Below are positions 38,527 to 52,030 of a stretch of 64,000 nucleotides of DNA, piece by piece (the stretch's first letter is position 1; each line of letters starts with the position of its first letter). Source of the stretch: Gymnogyps californianus (taxonomy: Eukaryota; Chordata; Aves; Accipitriformes; Cathartidae); contig NC_059471.1 in assembly GCF_018139145.2 (NCBI RefSeq), positions 101,806,914 through 101,870,913 of the forward strand. The letters run 5' to 3'. The notes beneath the pieces were generated by a model. That model did not search any database and had not been told where the DNA came from. It saw only the letters and a list, made by a program, of their open reading frames with translations. A program made the position numbers and the translations under genes.

Positions 38527-39477
38527 AATAGCAAGCAATTACAGTTGCTGCTCTTTGACTTTCTCATAGCTTTCTAAAAATACTTATTTTGAAATAAATA
38601 TGAAATTTAATATCAGACAAAGATGTGGGTATTTGGGGGGGAATATTCAAGTTTTTAAGATGCTCAGGGAATTTCTCTGCATTCTTCCCTGAACTTGCCT
38701 CTTCTACCTGTGTTTTCCTGCTGGCATAATTTAAAAGGGGGGGCCATTTTCACTCTCTCTTCTGAAAATGTTACTTGTCTTCTCTCCTTTGACTGTCAGG
38801 CTTTTACTTTCAGGGTAACAACTAAGCAAAGTCAAAGACTGCACAATTGAAACAACTTAACTATAGAAATGAAGGCTTCTGTGTTGGTACTCCATAAATT
38901 ACGTATTTGATAATGTACGTACACTGCAGTATTGATTACTGTTGTTCAGAGAACTGATGGAAAATGGTATCCTCATATGCAGTAAATTGGCCAAATATTT
39001 CTTTACTGGATGGTAATGAATAGTATTTTTTTTCATGTTATCAGTGTAATTATCAGCCAAGTTCTACAGTTTGTTGTGTATTTCACCCATGCAAATGCAT
39101 TGAAGTGTGTGAACTTTCATGCTTTTTGCATGAACAATCTGAACAGTATTAATGATTATGGTATTACAAGACTAAAAGGGTATATCAGAAATGCCAGAAA
39201 AAAGTGCATGGGGTGAGGGAGTACAGCTTTCAGTCTTCCTTGGAGCGAATCCTGCAGTAGTTTTTGTGACACAGGCTGTTGATCCAAAATCCTAGGGGAA
39301 CTCTTGGTGTTTGGAAAGCAGTTGCTTGGACTTACTAACGTCCTTTCATAGATATGAAGCTGTGAGTATTGAATGACTGACAAGTCTCACTTTTTGCAGC
39401 TTCCTCTTCCTTGACAAGAGCTGGTTCTGCCAAAGACGATTGCATCCAAGTTCTTTTAGGGGGCTGCACAGGAAGTT

Positions 39478-39552
39478 GGTTTGTGTTTTGTTTTTTTGTT
39501 TGTTTGGTGTTTTGTTTGGTGGGGGTTTTTTTGTTGGGTTTGGGGGGGGGGC
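39478..39552. repeat. G/T-only low-complexity tract
   Basis: The + strand here is almost solely T and G (TTTGTTTGGTGTTTTG-type sequence), ending in a run of ten G. It is the complement type of the A/C tracts at 23.7 and 51.7 kb. Confidence 0.85.
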
Positions 39553-42544
39553 AACAGCTTGTGCACGGATATATTCCTGATTAGACCAGTTAGGTCTAGT
39601 GGAATAGGTTGAATATTTTGTTATTTAGTAAGTGAAAGCTGCTGCATTCACTTTTCCTGTTCAGCTGTACTGAACTGTGTCTTGCTAACTTACTGGGCTA
39701 TTCTTGAAAGAGGGCAATGTAAAGGAATGGTGCTTAGGCAGCTTTAACTTTGAATTTCTTTGGAAAGTGGATGGGTGCCTCATTTTCAGTTAAATACATC
39801 TGAAGAAATTTAATGACCAGAAAGGGCTTTTAAAAGTTAATTCTTAGCCATACAAGATACCATTGAGCTGAACACTGTCCTCCGCTCCTCCGTATACAGA
39901 ACCAAGCTTGAACCTATCACTGCGCTTCTCCATCCATTTGGATTCTTTTTTTCTCCTCGTTTTTTGTCCACTTTACCATGCCCCAGATAGCCACTTGTAA
40001 TTCTTTCTGTCACTTCTGGCCTTTGCGCTCTCATTCTTAAAACCAAAAGCATGCATACTGTGCCAAATATACTTTTCAGATTCACATTGCTTGCTCAGTA
40101 TGCATTTCAGCCTTTATGTGCAAGTTAGGAGGTGGTCCTTCTAAATTATCCTTGGCCCTCACTCATTCTTAACTTTTGTTTTGAGCTCTGGAAACTCCTG
40201 GAAAAACAAGACAATTTTTTTTCCTAAGGTAACTTCAGTGATTTTTATTTTTAAAATTTTATTATAGCATGTGGATTAAGTGAGCCCATAAAGTTTGCAA
40301 ATTCCTTTGTACACTAAGCATATTTCACCGATTGTGGAACCAATGTCTGTCTTTGCATTTGTGTCCTTGGCTGTCACCTTCTACAAAGTTCTGAGTTCTT
40401 CCTTCTGTACATTCTGCAGCATATGCTGGTACTTGTTCTAGCTTGTCTGGAGGCCCACATAAGCTGCCTGGCTGGCTTCTGCCAAGCAAAATAGCTGACA
40501 ACCAAGTTCTGCATGCTTCTTCCTTGGTCTTCCTACTCTGCCCAGTCCCTGATATTTTCACGCAACTCTTTTATCACAAATGCTGTCCTTTAACTCTTTA
40601 TCTGAGTGTCATACTTGATTGAAACTTGCGAAGAGGCTCAAGACAGTCCATTTTTTGCCTGCTGTCTGATGACTTTAAGAAAACTCTCGCTATCACTTTA
40701 AGGGACATTTTTCTTCTGTGGATTTATACTTGCATGAAGGAGCTCTTTCAAAGTAAAACACAATAAACAATGCCTTTTTTCCAGATCATTCTTAAAAGGA
40801 TTATGTAATGTCCTGAGGAGATTATCCCTGAATGATGTCTGAATATAGGGTTATAGGCTCTTAGTAATCCTCTGAGTGAACGTAGAGTGCTCCTCAGAAA
40901 TTCCTAACCTTTTAAGATGCTATTTGCTGATGACTGTTTCCTGCTTTCCAGGTGAGAACAAACTTTATGGACTTTCTAACATACTTCCTATGTATACAGC
41001 AGTCATAAATACTCTTTGCTCTGTTCTTGTGTTTTCCAAAGAGACAGCAGCTACTCTGGACTGAATGGTTTGTAGCTCCCAAGTGCAGGATGGCTTTGAG
41101 GTATAGATGAGCAGGAAGGAATTCTAGTGCTGATCAGGCTTTCAGGTGGCATTATGTGAATTGGTGATAACTCAGTGTCATGATTGCTCAGTTCAGGTTA
41201 ACACCTTTGTTCCAAAATGTCATCTCTTAAACAAAGCAGAGAGGTTTCTTGGAGATTTTTCTGTAAAGGGCTCCGTTCTTCCCTTAGCAAGTTTATTCAT
41301 GATCGGTTTAAGATGCTGGTTTAGAGTATTTGAATAGCCTTTTTTTATATAATCTGTCCATATGGACTGACAGAATGCTATACAGTTCTTATTTACTTGT
41401 TCTAGTTTTGCCTCTTATTAAAAATATTTTTCTCAATGAAACAAAATTAAACAGAAGTTGTTTCTCTCTTCTAAAAAGCTCTCAGTATATAAAATCTGAA
41501 GATACTTTTTTTTTCATAAGTCCACTATTCTGTTTAGTCACTGCAATTTTGCAAACTTTTGAATGCTAGCTTTTAGCACTTAAAGTAATTTTTCCAGGTG
41601 GAATGGTGTTTTTAATATGAACAGAAAAATAGTTGCCAGTAAATATAGTGTATGAAATTGTTTATTTCCTTCCAGAATACTTGAATGAGGGCAAAACTGT
41701 AATCCATTTACTGTGGATCATTTGAGTAAATTCCTTGCAGGAGTAGAAACATGTTGAAAAAAGACTTTAAATTTTGGAATATACTTGCCATCTTAAAAAG
41801 TTTTCTAAATGAGTCTAGTTGGTTACTCAAATATTCTGTAGTGGAATTTCCAAATTACCACTTTTATGTTACCAGTCAGTGAACAGGAATTTAGTGTTTA
41901 ATGCTTGGAAATGGAAGTGTAAGTCATGGATTTTTCCAAGGAAGGAATAAGCACACTAGGTATTTATTTTTCAGATGGTTGGCTGGAAAATTGTCACACA
42001 TTGAATCTGTAAATAGCCCTTCTGTGATAGAGCACAGCTCTTTATATTCTGTTTGAACATATGTAGGCTACATAATGCAAACATGACAACAGTTCATATA
42101 TTTTAAGCTCCTATTTAAAAAAAAAAATCTTGCAAGAGTCTATTCAGTAAAAACAGCTACTTTCCTTCTTGGCAGTGCTTTTGGAATCTGTGTTTAAAAA
42201 AAAAATCATCAGTGGGTTATTTGAATCTTTTTTTAATCCCTCAGTGGAGTAATTGTGGAGTGGATAGCTTCTGTGTGCAGAGAAATGGCTGAATTCAGCA
42301 GTTGGCTTCATAGAAACCTCGCTGACGTCCATAAATGATGCACGCTTCTGTGGTCAAAACTCTGGATCCCTTGGCATTATGGCTTTCTGCTGAAAGGACA
42401 TACAGCTTCAGGGTACAGTCTGTAGTTTCAGACTTCAAATAAATGTTTGTAATTGCATTAAGAACTAATTTGAGTAGGATTTCTTCTTTATTCTCCAATA
42501 GATGCAGGTAACCTTCTGGAATTTTTTTTTTTTTCCTGTCATGC

Positions 42545-42567
42545 CTTGATCTTGAATTAAGATCAAG
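42545..42567. repeat. Perfect inverted repeat (9-bp stem, 5-nt loop)
   Basis: CTTGATCTT and its reverse complement AAGATCAAG are separated by GAATT. It is within RCAN1 intron 1. Confidence 0.85.
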
Positions 42568-45500
42568 AAAATTAGTAAGTTAACTGGCATTCATTGGAGC
42601 AAGCCTGGGTTGCAATTCACATGTCTTTAATAGGTGAAATTTTTAAGTGAAGGGAGAAGAAATAAGGTTGGCACTTTCAAGAATTATTGATTAAATGGTA
42701 AACAAAATTGTCTCACAGGTTTTGGAGGTCCCATGAGGAAAGACTGGTTGACTGTTCCAAACCATTCTCCAGAATTTTTTTATTCAAAAGAAAGCACTCC
42801 GTAGTTGCTGTAAAGTAATCAGACTGTAGGCAAGCCAGTATGCTACTTCAGCAAATGTCATCAAAGAGTAATAATAGCTCTTGAAGATTTTTGAATCAGC
42901 TGTACTCCATCTGTGAGGGGGTGTAGTCCACAGAATGACACCTGTGTATTATCTTTAGGTGTAAGACTATACCCAAATTCTCAAAAGTCTACCAGAGTAA
43001 TGTTGAGAAACAGCTTCTGGGAGGAGGGACCACCAAGACCACTGGTTTGAATAAAGGTAGCACCTTGCTGTTATGTTGGGGGAGTAAATAAAGTGTTTAT
43101 TGCAGTGATGGCCCAAGCTGCCTTACTTACTTTCATTAGCCTTGAGGAGCATGCATCTGTTCTGGAGAAACTCCAGACTGCAGAATTCAAAGACCTTCCA
43201 ATAGGAAAATACAGGTGGAACAGAGGAGTGTATACTGCTGTATCCTTCCCTACTTACGAGTGTTTTGTTTAACTAGCCATGGTGAACTCATTTGATTTCC
43301 CAAATGTGATCATGGAAGATTCACTGCAACTCAAAAGCTCTGGTTCTGTTTGAGTACAATCAAATAGGAATGGCTGGGTTTTGGTTTCCACCATCAGATG
43401 TCACTTGTTTTGAAATTTTCGCTTAACATGTTATAGACATGTCATATTGCAATGCACTCTGGAATCGAGGAGTAGAGGTAATGGTGCAAGTCACACCAAA
43501 ACACAGGTTGGTGGCATGCTACTAGCAGCCTCCAAAATCATCAGTAGAAGTGACAGCTGGCTTCAGAGTTTTCTTGCATTAAAGAACTCTGGAACTCCTT
43601 GTCTAACCAGTTGGTCTGAAATACCCATCAGAGATCCTTGGTCATAGGTCTGGAAATCACTAAAACACTATCTGACCATTTCAGAACAAATTTGAGAATA
43701 AAACCTTGGTTGCTCAAAGAAAAAGTAGTTAGACTTCTTAAATTGGTTTATCTGAAGCTTTAATATGCAATGATTCATGCTTTATAATGGTAACTCTTGA
43801 TTTAGATGTTGAGTAGGGAATAAAGATAAGCTGACACAGATTCATTCCTTCTGCTTTTTCTCCTCTGTACTGACCTTTTATCATTATCGTCTTCATTATC
43901 TAGAATGTACAAAGTGAGATAAAAATATCTTGACTTTTTTTGGTCTTTTCAGAAAAGTTTCAACGGATATGGAAGCATAGTGAACCAAAAATGCCACCTG
44001 CCTTTTAGTCCTGCTGTGATGATCAGTGTGTGTTTCATAACGCCAGAGAGCTGGACAAATATTTTTTTTCCTCAAGCAATATTTAAAAGACTAGGATGCT
44101 GACATCAAGCTTTTACTCTAACAAACATATACAATATGCGTATATATTTAGAAGACATAGTCTTAATATATGAATCTGGATCATAACCCTGCCCAATCAT
44201 CTCAAAATTTAGTTTTTAAAAACTCCTGTTTTGTAACATATATTGTGTCATCTTCACTGTACTTATATGTGTGTATATATCAAAACAGATCACAGTTTAT
44301 TGGCTTGGGTTTTTTAAATCATAAACCAAATTTAGGTTCAGTGTTCTGTTAGTGTTTTTCATTTATGTTGTGGATGCTGCTTCTAGCTCCAGAGTGGAAG
44401 GCAGGAATTTTGAAAGTGTGTGCTTGCTACTGGAACATCTGGATATTGGGGAGCTTTGACCACACTGGCTTCAATTTGATAGGATTTGAATAAAATACTC
44501 TCAGTTGTGGGACTGGATTGTGACACACTGCTGGATCACTTACTGGGTTTTTTTTTCCTTCTTACCACAAGAGAGATTTGGGGAACTTGGTTTCTGTGTC
44601 TTTTACTCTACATTGTTTCTTGTAAGCTGTCACGACGTGATTGTCTTTATGCAAGAACTTCCATTCCTCATCACTTCGTTTCGGCTGCTGAAGACAGTTC
44701 TACTTACGTCACTGTCAATATTTAAATATATCTAGGTTAACACTAAAGGCCCATTTCTCTGAAATTTGGTCCCTGTTCAGTCTTCAAACGTGCTATCTTT
44801 TACATACAAGTGTACAAGCCCAGCACCAACATTTCCTCAATGCCCCTTAGCTCACCCTAATGCATGGGCGATGTGCAGAGGCAGCATTAGAGTGCAGTGC
44901 TCCAGCTGTGGTAAGTGTCAGAATATGTATGACGTGCTTAAAGAATGCATGAATCCAACTCTAAGCATGTGCCCTATCCCCTGGACCTCTCCCTCTGCTG
45001 AATCTAACTTATAAATAACTTTACAGCTGTTCCCTCTTTACAAAACAAAGTGTTCTTCATCTTTAGAAGGTGCCCCCTCACTCAAGAAATAATTATCTGA
45101 AGGGCCGTTTTTGTTTTAGTAGCTGATGTGTATAGCATGTCCCTTGTTTCTTTCTTAAATTGTTTCATCTTGCAAATCCACCTATCTGTTAATTACTGTC
45201 TAGATTTTTTTCCCCACACTGGTATTCAAATAAATAACCTTGAAAAGGTCAGACTGCTGATGATTTTTCCTAGTTATAGTGGTAGGAAGAATAGCTCATG
45301 CTTCCTTTATTTCATAGTTACACAGTGCTTATGAGATACTACTTTTTATCTTGGGGGGGTACGGGAACATTTTTTTTAACAAATAACTTCCTTCAATTCT
45401 GCTGTAAATAGTTTACAGATGCTTTTTCTATAGTATGCAAAAATGGCCTATTAACACATTTTGGTTTAAAAGCCCTTGTTCTTTTTTAGTTCATAATAAA

Positions 45501-45883
45501 TATAGATGATCTTTGGAGAATTTTCCTCTCTTTCCACTTTTTTAATCTCCACTCTGAGGAAAGGATTTATATAGATATCTGTATTTATAGAAGCCTTCAA
45601 CAAGTTTAAGTTAGAAGAGTTGTTTAAGGATTTCCTGCCCTTCCCTTTCCATAGTTAGCCTTTTCTAGTGTGGCATGTGCACCGCTTCCGTGATGAGTTA
45701 TAGACTATACTATTGTCCCCGTCGCCTTTTCTTTCCCCTTTCTGCCTTAAATAGAAATAAATAATCAGTGCTGCAACAGCATCTGGCCACCGGAATGATC
45801 TTGTTTACATTTGTCTTGGTTAAAGATTATCATCTTGGTCTTTGGCTTTTTATTTTGTGGATTTTTTTTTTTCCCCTTGCAGT

Positions 45884-45884
<1 letters not shown>

Positions 45885-45916
<32 letters not shown>

Positions 45917-45921
45917 CCCCC
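45885..45921. repeat. Poly-C run (31 C, then G, then 5 C)
   Basis: An uninterrupted run of 31 C residues (45885-45915) follows a T-rich/CCCC stretch ending in TTGCAG. The opposite strand is a long G run able to form a G-quadruplex. Its exact length may be unreliable, because such homopolymers are hard to sequence. Confidence 0.9.
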
Positions 45922-46296
45922 AACATGTAATGGATTGAACTATAATATTGCTGGACAGTCTTTCAGGTATTTTCATACACTTTTAAGAAGCATCTTATCT
46001 TCTCGAAGATTGTTTTGATTATTTGAAACCAAATTCTCTCTCTGTGGTGAGGGTGGGGGGAACGTTTATGATTGCCCTTGCAAGAACTTTCTCCTCCCCT
46101 TTTTCAGTCCCCTTACCCAATTACTGCAAAAAGACTTGGTGTTTCCTGATATGCTCTTCCTACTGTAAATATATTACCTGTAGATAATTTTGTAATTAAA
46201 GTGAATCAGTTAATGAATTTAAACAGAAATAAATACAGGAGAAAAGGTACAGTTTTTTGAAAAACTTCTTTTGGTTGGCATTTATCTTTGTATGAT

Positions 46297-46324
46297 TTTA
46301 GGTATATAAAGGTATATACCTAAA
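46297..46324. repeat. Perfect inverted repeat (12-bp stem, 4-nt loop)
   Basis: TTTAGGTATATA and TATATACCTAAA flank AAGG. It is AT-rich and lies within RCAN1 intron 1. Confidence 0.9.
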
Positions 46325-49300
46325 GTCTCGCATCTTAAGCACGTGTACCATCTCAGTAAAGGTGCAGAATCTTCATAGCTTTTCTGCTTGCTTTTACATG
46401 CTTTGCCTAACATCTTAGAAAATGATCACTCATTCCTCTGCTCTGTTTTCTATTTGGAAGAGGAAAGGATTTTCCTGAAACAGCTAAAAGTCTAAAACTG
46501 AGGTGGCACCGCAGCCCAGATGCATGGCCTTTAATTTTTATTGTCAACTGAGTTAGCTGTGTCTATCTGCAGTAAGTATCTACGCTAACATACAAAGTAT
46601 GCTAGGATAATTGTGCTGAACTAGTGCTCTGATAAATATTGCTGACAAGTATTCAAGCTTTGTTTCTGAAAAGTTGCTTTTTAGATATGAAACTATTGTC
46701 CAATAATTCAGAGTTTTATAGCCATTGAATACTTTTTTCAAATGATGCTCCTATATAGTACTTGACATAACTTGATGTAGTACAGACAGGCTTTTCTTTT
46801 GTGTACCCTATTATATGGAATCAGATGCTTAAATTTTGTTAAAACTGCACAAATTTTTGTCTCTATTTTTGTGACTGGAAATTCAGTGACTAAAATACTT
46901 GTAAGCATATGAAATAGTGAATGGTCATGTGTTTGCTGTTCCACCTTATAAACAAAGTTAATGAGAGGAGCTGATGATGACAGTCTTAACTCCATGCTTC
47001 GGGCCCCTTTTTCCATTTTGTCATTGTGTGGGTGTTACCTTGACTTAATACACCGCACGTAGCTCTATGTAATTTGGAAAACCAGTTTGTGTACTTGTAT
47101 TGCTGTGCTCTATGTGATTTCTTTACTGTAAATAAATTTGCAGATATTATTTGTGCAGTTTATTCCGTAATACTAAAGACTTTTTTTCGCTTGCTAAAAA
47201 GGTGTTTTGTTGCAGATTATTTCTCTGCTGATGTACTAACTCAGTGTATATACTTATTTTGCTTGTAATATCTTTCTGATGATCTGATGAATGTGTAGAA
47301 TATAAAATTGAGTACGCAACTTTGAAAAACTTAAGGTTTTTTATAACCACAAAGCAGAAGAAACTGTCCATTAATGTTTTCAGTTGTATGATAATTCTGA
47401 CTCCCTTCTTCTCCCTGTGTTTCTGATCTGGGTTTGCCTGGCATGGGAGAAATTTGTATGGCTAAGTTAAGGGCTGTGTTACTGCCTGACTGCATGAGTA
47501 GGTGTATAGCCATTCCAGTGTGCCGGATTAGACATCAAGGTTGTCAGTCTCCCAGTGCTCAGGCTATTGTAAGGATTTTGAGGAGAAAAGTATACTCAAG
47601 TATGATTGATCTGCCAGTTAATTTTACTTCATAACAAATCCTGTCAGACTTGCAAAAAGAAATCATGTCCAGGTTTCCTTTCAGTCATCTTTCTTTTGGG
47701 GGGAATTTTTTTGTTGGGGGTGGGGTGTTGATTCACTTTTGGCTAGTAAAATGAGACTAAGAACTGTGCAGACATTTTAAGGCAAGTGACTTAACTCACT
47801 GCCCTCACTCCTGGCTCTTTGGTTGAGCCAGCTGGCATTGATGTGACTTCTCTTGCTCATCAAATAAGTTTCAAAATAAAACAAACCCCACAACACAAAC
47901 CTCCACATAAAAACAACCCACTTCTTGAATCCCAAGGGCTGGGAGAAGAAGGTTTTCCAATGATGGAGAATGTTACTGATTCCTGATGGCAGTGTTAGTT
48001 TGCAGGGCACCCTTAAAGGCAGTAGAGAAAAGTACACCGTCAAGGACGTGTACTCATTAGCCCTTCATATGTTAAACTTCCTTACTTTTTCAGTGGGTCT
48101 GAGTTCTGGGGATTTTTTTGTTTTTACCTGAATGCGTGCTGAAGCCACGCTCTAGATGAGCGTTAACTTCTAGAAAGGAACACTTATTGGCTTTTTGCCA
48201 TTCTCTCCTTCGGCGTGCCTGTCCTGTGCAGACACACAGTACCCCTGCTCCTGTGCTGACGGAACAGTGCAGGTTAGAAGGTTGCCTGAATTCAAGTGCC
48301 TGCTAGTGCCCACAGAGCAGAGCTTACTGACCCTAGACATGCATGGATAGCTCTGGAAGCTGTTTATACTCTACTGTCTGCCCCTCCCTCTCCTTTCCCA
48401 AGCACTAGGAAAATGAAACCAGTAACTATGATTATTCAGTCTACATAACTTCAAGATGTTTATCCCTGTCATAAGTAAGGGCTAAGGCAAGATAATTAAG
48501 ATGAAGACAGGAATAGAAACTATATGTTGATAGCAAAAGATCAGCAAGTATATACAGTGGGAGTACAGGGATTATGAAAAGAGCACCCTCCAAGGGCAAC
48601 TGTAAAAGTCTGCCAGGGATGAGAGAAAAGAATGGACTATATTGTTCTGATTTATAGCTCGTAGGTGATCATTTTATTAGCTTACAGAATTACCAACACA
48701 TTTATTTTCATGTTAATTTTCTTCCTCAGATTGTTAGCTTTGCTAATGTAGTTATCAGCAATGAACAGTCATTTTTGTGACTTGCCTTTTTTTCTACTTC
48801 TGTGGTCTCATTTCCTCCTCTTCTGTGCCTTACCTATTTTACTGCATGTGGAGATTAAATTATAGAACTATTTATGGCATTCAATCATTTTGTGTTCCCA
48901 CTATTCCATATGCTTATTTGACTCCGTGTTTCTCCTTTCACCCCCAGAAGTAATCCAAGAATGGTCTCTGTTAAATTTCTCTGCCTGCGAAGTGCAGCTA
49001 GTGGAGGATCTGTCACGTGCTATTGATGTTAGGGAGTACTTTAGGTCTTCATTGAGTATCTTGTCTGCAATTTTTAGAACTCAACTTTTAAAACTTGAGC
49101 CCCAGAATCTGTACCTTTCAAGGGAAAGGTGAAACCTGAGAAAGCAGGGCTGACTGTTTTGTCATGTCATACTCTTCTTAGCCGTTTGGTTTCCCTGATT
49201 CTTGTTGTACAGCAGCATCCCGTTGCACTGATGAAGTTTGTGTTCTTTAGTATCAGACGTTGTTTGGTATCTGGATGACAGCATATATCTTTAAGCAGGT

Positions 49301-51302
49301 GATCTCCTTGCCCTTGTTCTCTTTCTGTAAGTCACTAGGGAGTCTCAAAGAGAAGACAGAAAATGGCAAACTCTCTGAAGACAAGGGAGAAGAAAAACTG
49401 CACTCGGATAGTATCAGAACATCAAATCCAGAAGTTCTGATAGTCTTGCGTGTTCTTGTTCCAGAGTTCGTTAGCATGTGGTTAACAAATGTTACAGGAC
49501 CTGAACACCACAGAACAAACATTGCAACACTGTCAGGATTTTGTAATGGTGGTTTTGTAACTTTGACTCTTGGTTTCTACAATAGATCTCAGGGCTCTCA
49601 ACATAATGCTGCTGCCTTAAATAACACTTCATTAAATGAAGCAGGGGTAGTGAGAATTTTTTTTTTCTTTTGAGAAAGTAAGTCCTCCTGTTTGTTTTTT
49701 AATAATTCAAGGTAGTTTATTTAATCCACTGATTGAGACATTATAGAATGCATTTTTGTTTTAATCAAGCATAGCAGTAAGGATACTAGACCACTTGACA
49801 GTGATTTTTTAATTTTTTTTTTTCCCCAGAATGCTAGTTCTTGGTTTATTTTGTGTTTTGAATGGAGTGTTAGTATGCAACCATCTTTTTTTGCCTGAAT
49901 TGTTTCTTTAAGAGTGACTAGTGACACAACCTTACCAAAAAATAATGATGATAATGATAAAAAGGAACAGACTAGGACTGTTTTTCTTTGTCTTTTTACA
50001 CGGGCAAAGTAAAAACCTAGTGTGTATCAGTAGAAGACTCCATGTTTATTTTAAATCTGGAGAACACAGTGTGAAAAAGTTGTTTTGTGAGGTGTTAAAT
50101 GTTTTCAAAAATAGTTGGTTTGTTTACAGCTAACAGTAATACAGCAGGCCACAGTCCTGTTTTAGATGAAAAAGTTATGTTTGAAAGGTGGCGGTAGTAA
50201 GACTTGTAAAGTCATTTTCCTTGGGTCTCAGTAATGTGTAGGTGGCCTTGAGGATACCAATCAGAGGTATTTTTAATGTCTTACTCTTCATGGGATCTAG
50301 GCATAAAAATGTAAGTCTAGAGTTACAAAGGGATGCAAGTGCTTAGGATCTACCTGTCCTACTTTAAGCTGTGCATTCCAAAATAGGGCTTTTGAAGACT
50401 TTTACAATCACTGGACTGCTAGGAAGCTTTGACACGCTTAGCTATATAAAAGTCTGCAGCTAGATTGCCAAAGGCTTCGTTCTGTTGAGCAGCTCAAACT
50501 GCCTCCTGTGTAGGCTCTATGAGGCTCTACAAAAGAAATATTCTTTCCACCTGTCACCCACAGGGATGCTGCACTCACCTCAGTAGCCTCAGAGTATGCC
50601 AAATGACTCTGACACAGTAGCAGGTTAAAGGGGAAACCTTCTTTACTTTCTTATCAGTAGCTATAGCATTCACCTAGGATGTGGAAAGCCTGTTTTCCTT
50701 TTATGCTCAGGTGATTCATGGCCATATTTTCCAGATGAGCATCCTGACTGCTGGTCTATGGAGTCATGCTTGGTGCTTCCATTTCCAAAGTCTTTAAGAC
50801 ACTTGACGACCTAATTCCAGGGCAAGAGCAGGATTCAAGTCATACTCGGCATGATTTTCTGTGTGAGCTCAGGTGGTTCACTGCTTGGCATGATGGCTGT
50901 TTATGAATCCTCTTCTTAAGTATCTGTGTTTCTGGGTACAGGTCGTGAGCTTGGGAACTCAGACCTGTTCTCACTGTATGTGTGCCCAGTCCAGATCTGG
51001 ACAGTGTTGAGTGGCTGGACAGCCACTGCATCCCATCTTCCTGGGAGCTCGGGGAGAGGAAAGGAGCTGCTGGTTCTTCCTATCTTTCTGTCCTTCAGGC
51101 ACCCAGTGTGTTAGGTGCTCCTGGAGCACTGGAGCCTTGTTACCTATTACTTTCTTTCGGAGTTGAGTTTAATCTCGCTGACAGCGTCTACACCAGTTGT
51201 TGAGTTGTCCTTCAGAGCACCTTCTCTTTTCCTGAGCTGAGCTTATTATTAAGCGAGGGCTTCTAAGAAAAGGTGCTAGGAAGTTGGTCTGAGTAGTCTT
51301 TC

Positions 51303-51336
51303 ACGCTAAGGTAACTTTTACGCTAAGGTAACTTTA
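51303..51336. repeat. Short tandem duplication (17 bp x 2)
   Basis: ACGCTAAGGTAACTTT is repeated immediately, differing only at the last base of the unit. It is in RCAN1 intron 1, about 1.4 kb upstream of the RCAN1.4 exon. Confidence 0.85.
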
Positions 51337-51709
51337 CAATAGCAGAGAGTTTGACTACTAAGTGGGGATTTTAGCCTATGGCACAATAAGCATCCTTAAT
51401 TTTAAGTAAGTAGAGCCCATGGAAATACAGAAGGCTATTCATGTGAATAGTTATACATGATCAAACATTTATGAAATAAGGTTTTAAACTTATGACTGTC
51501 TATTGTTTGCAAGTATTTCATAAAACTTGATGCTTCTGTCATAGCCCCATGTTATAGTAAAATGAACTGAATGCACTTACGATTTTGACTTCATTATAAA
51601 TTTTGGTCTGAAGCTGCATAGGAGAGTTCCAAATAGCTTGTAAAAGCTTCAGTTTAAACTTAATGAATTACTTTAAATGTTAATGATTTTTTTAAAAATG
51701 GTTCTTGAT

Positions 51710-51802
51710 TAAAAAAAAAAAAAAACAAACACAAAACCAAAACCAAAAAATCCCACCCCAAAAACCAACAAAACGCCCCAAAAGAACCCACCCAAAAACC
51801 TG
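51710..51802. repeat. A/C-only low-complexity tract
   Basis: A run of 15 A followed by irregular AAACC, CCCACCCC and ACAAAAC-type sequence with very little G or T. A second, similar tract follows at 51955-52030. Confidence 0.85.
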
Positions 51803-51954
51803 TGTCCTGTGCTCCTTTTTGGGAAATGTTCTGAAACTGGGATACAAATAAACCAGAAAATGTCAGAAATGTAGGTTTCATACCTCATCACTGCTGTCGG
51901 TAGTTCCAGTTGTCTCTTAAAACCCTGCCAGCAGATTTCTGATGAAGCTCCTGT

Positions 51955-52030
51955 TAAAAAAAACAAAAACAAAAACAAACCACAAAACACACACCCCCAA
52001 AACCAACCCCCAACCATCCCAAAACAAAAA
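51955..52030. repeat. A/C-only low-complexity tract (second of a pair)
   Basis: CAAAAACAAAAAC-type sequence running into CCCCCAAAACC-type sequence. It lies about 150 bp from the preceding tract, just upstream of the NFAT-site cluster of the RCAN1.4 promoter. Confidence 0.85.
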
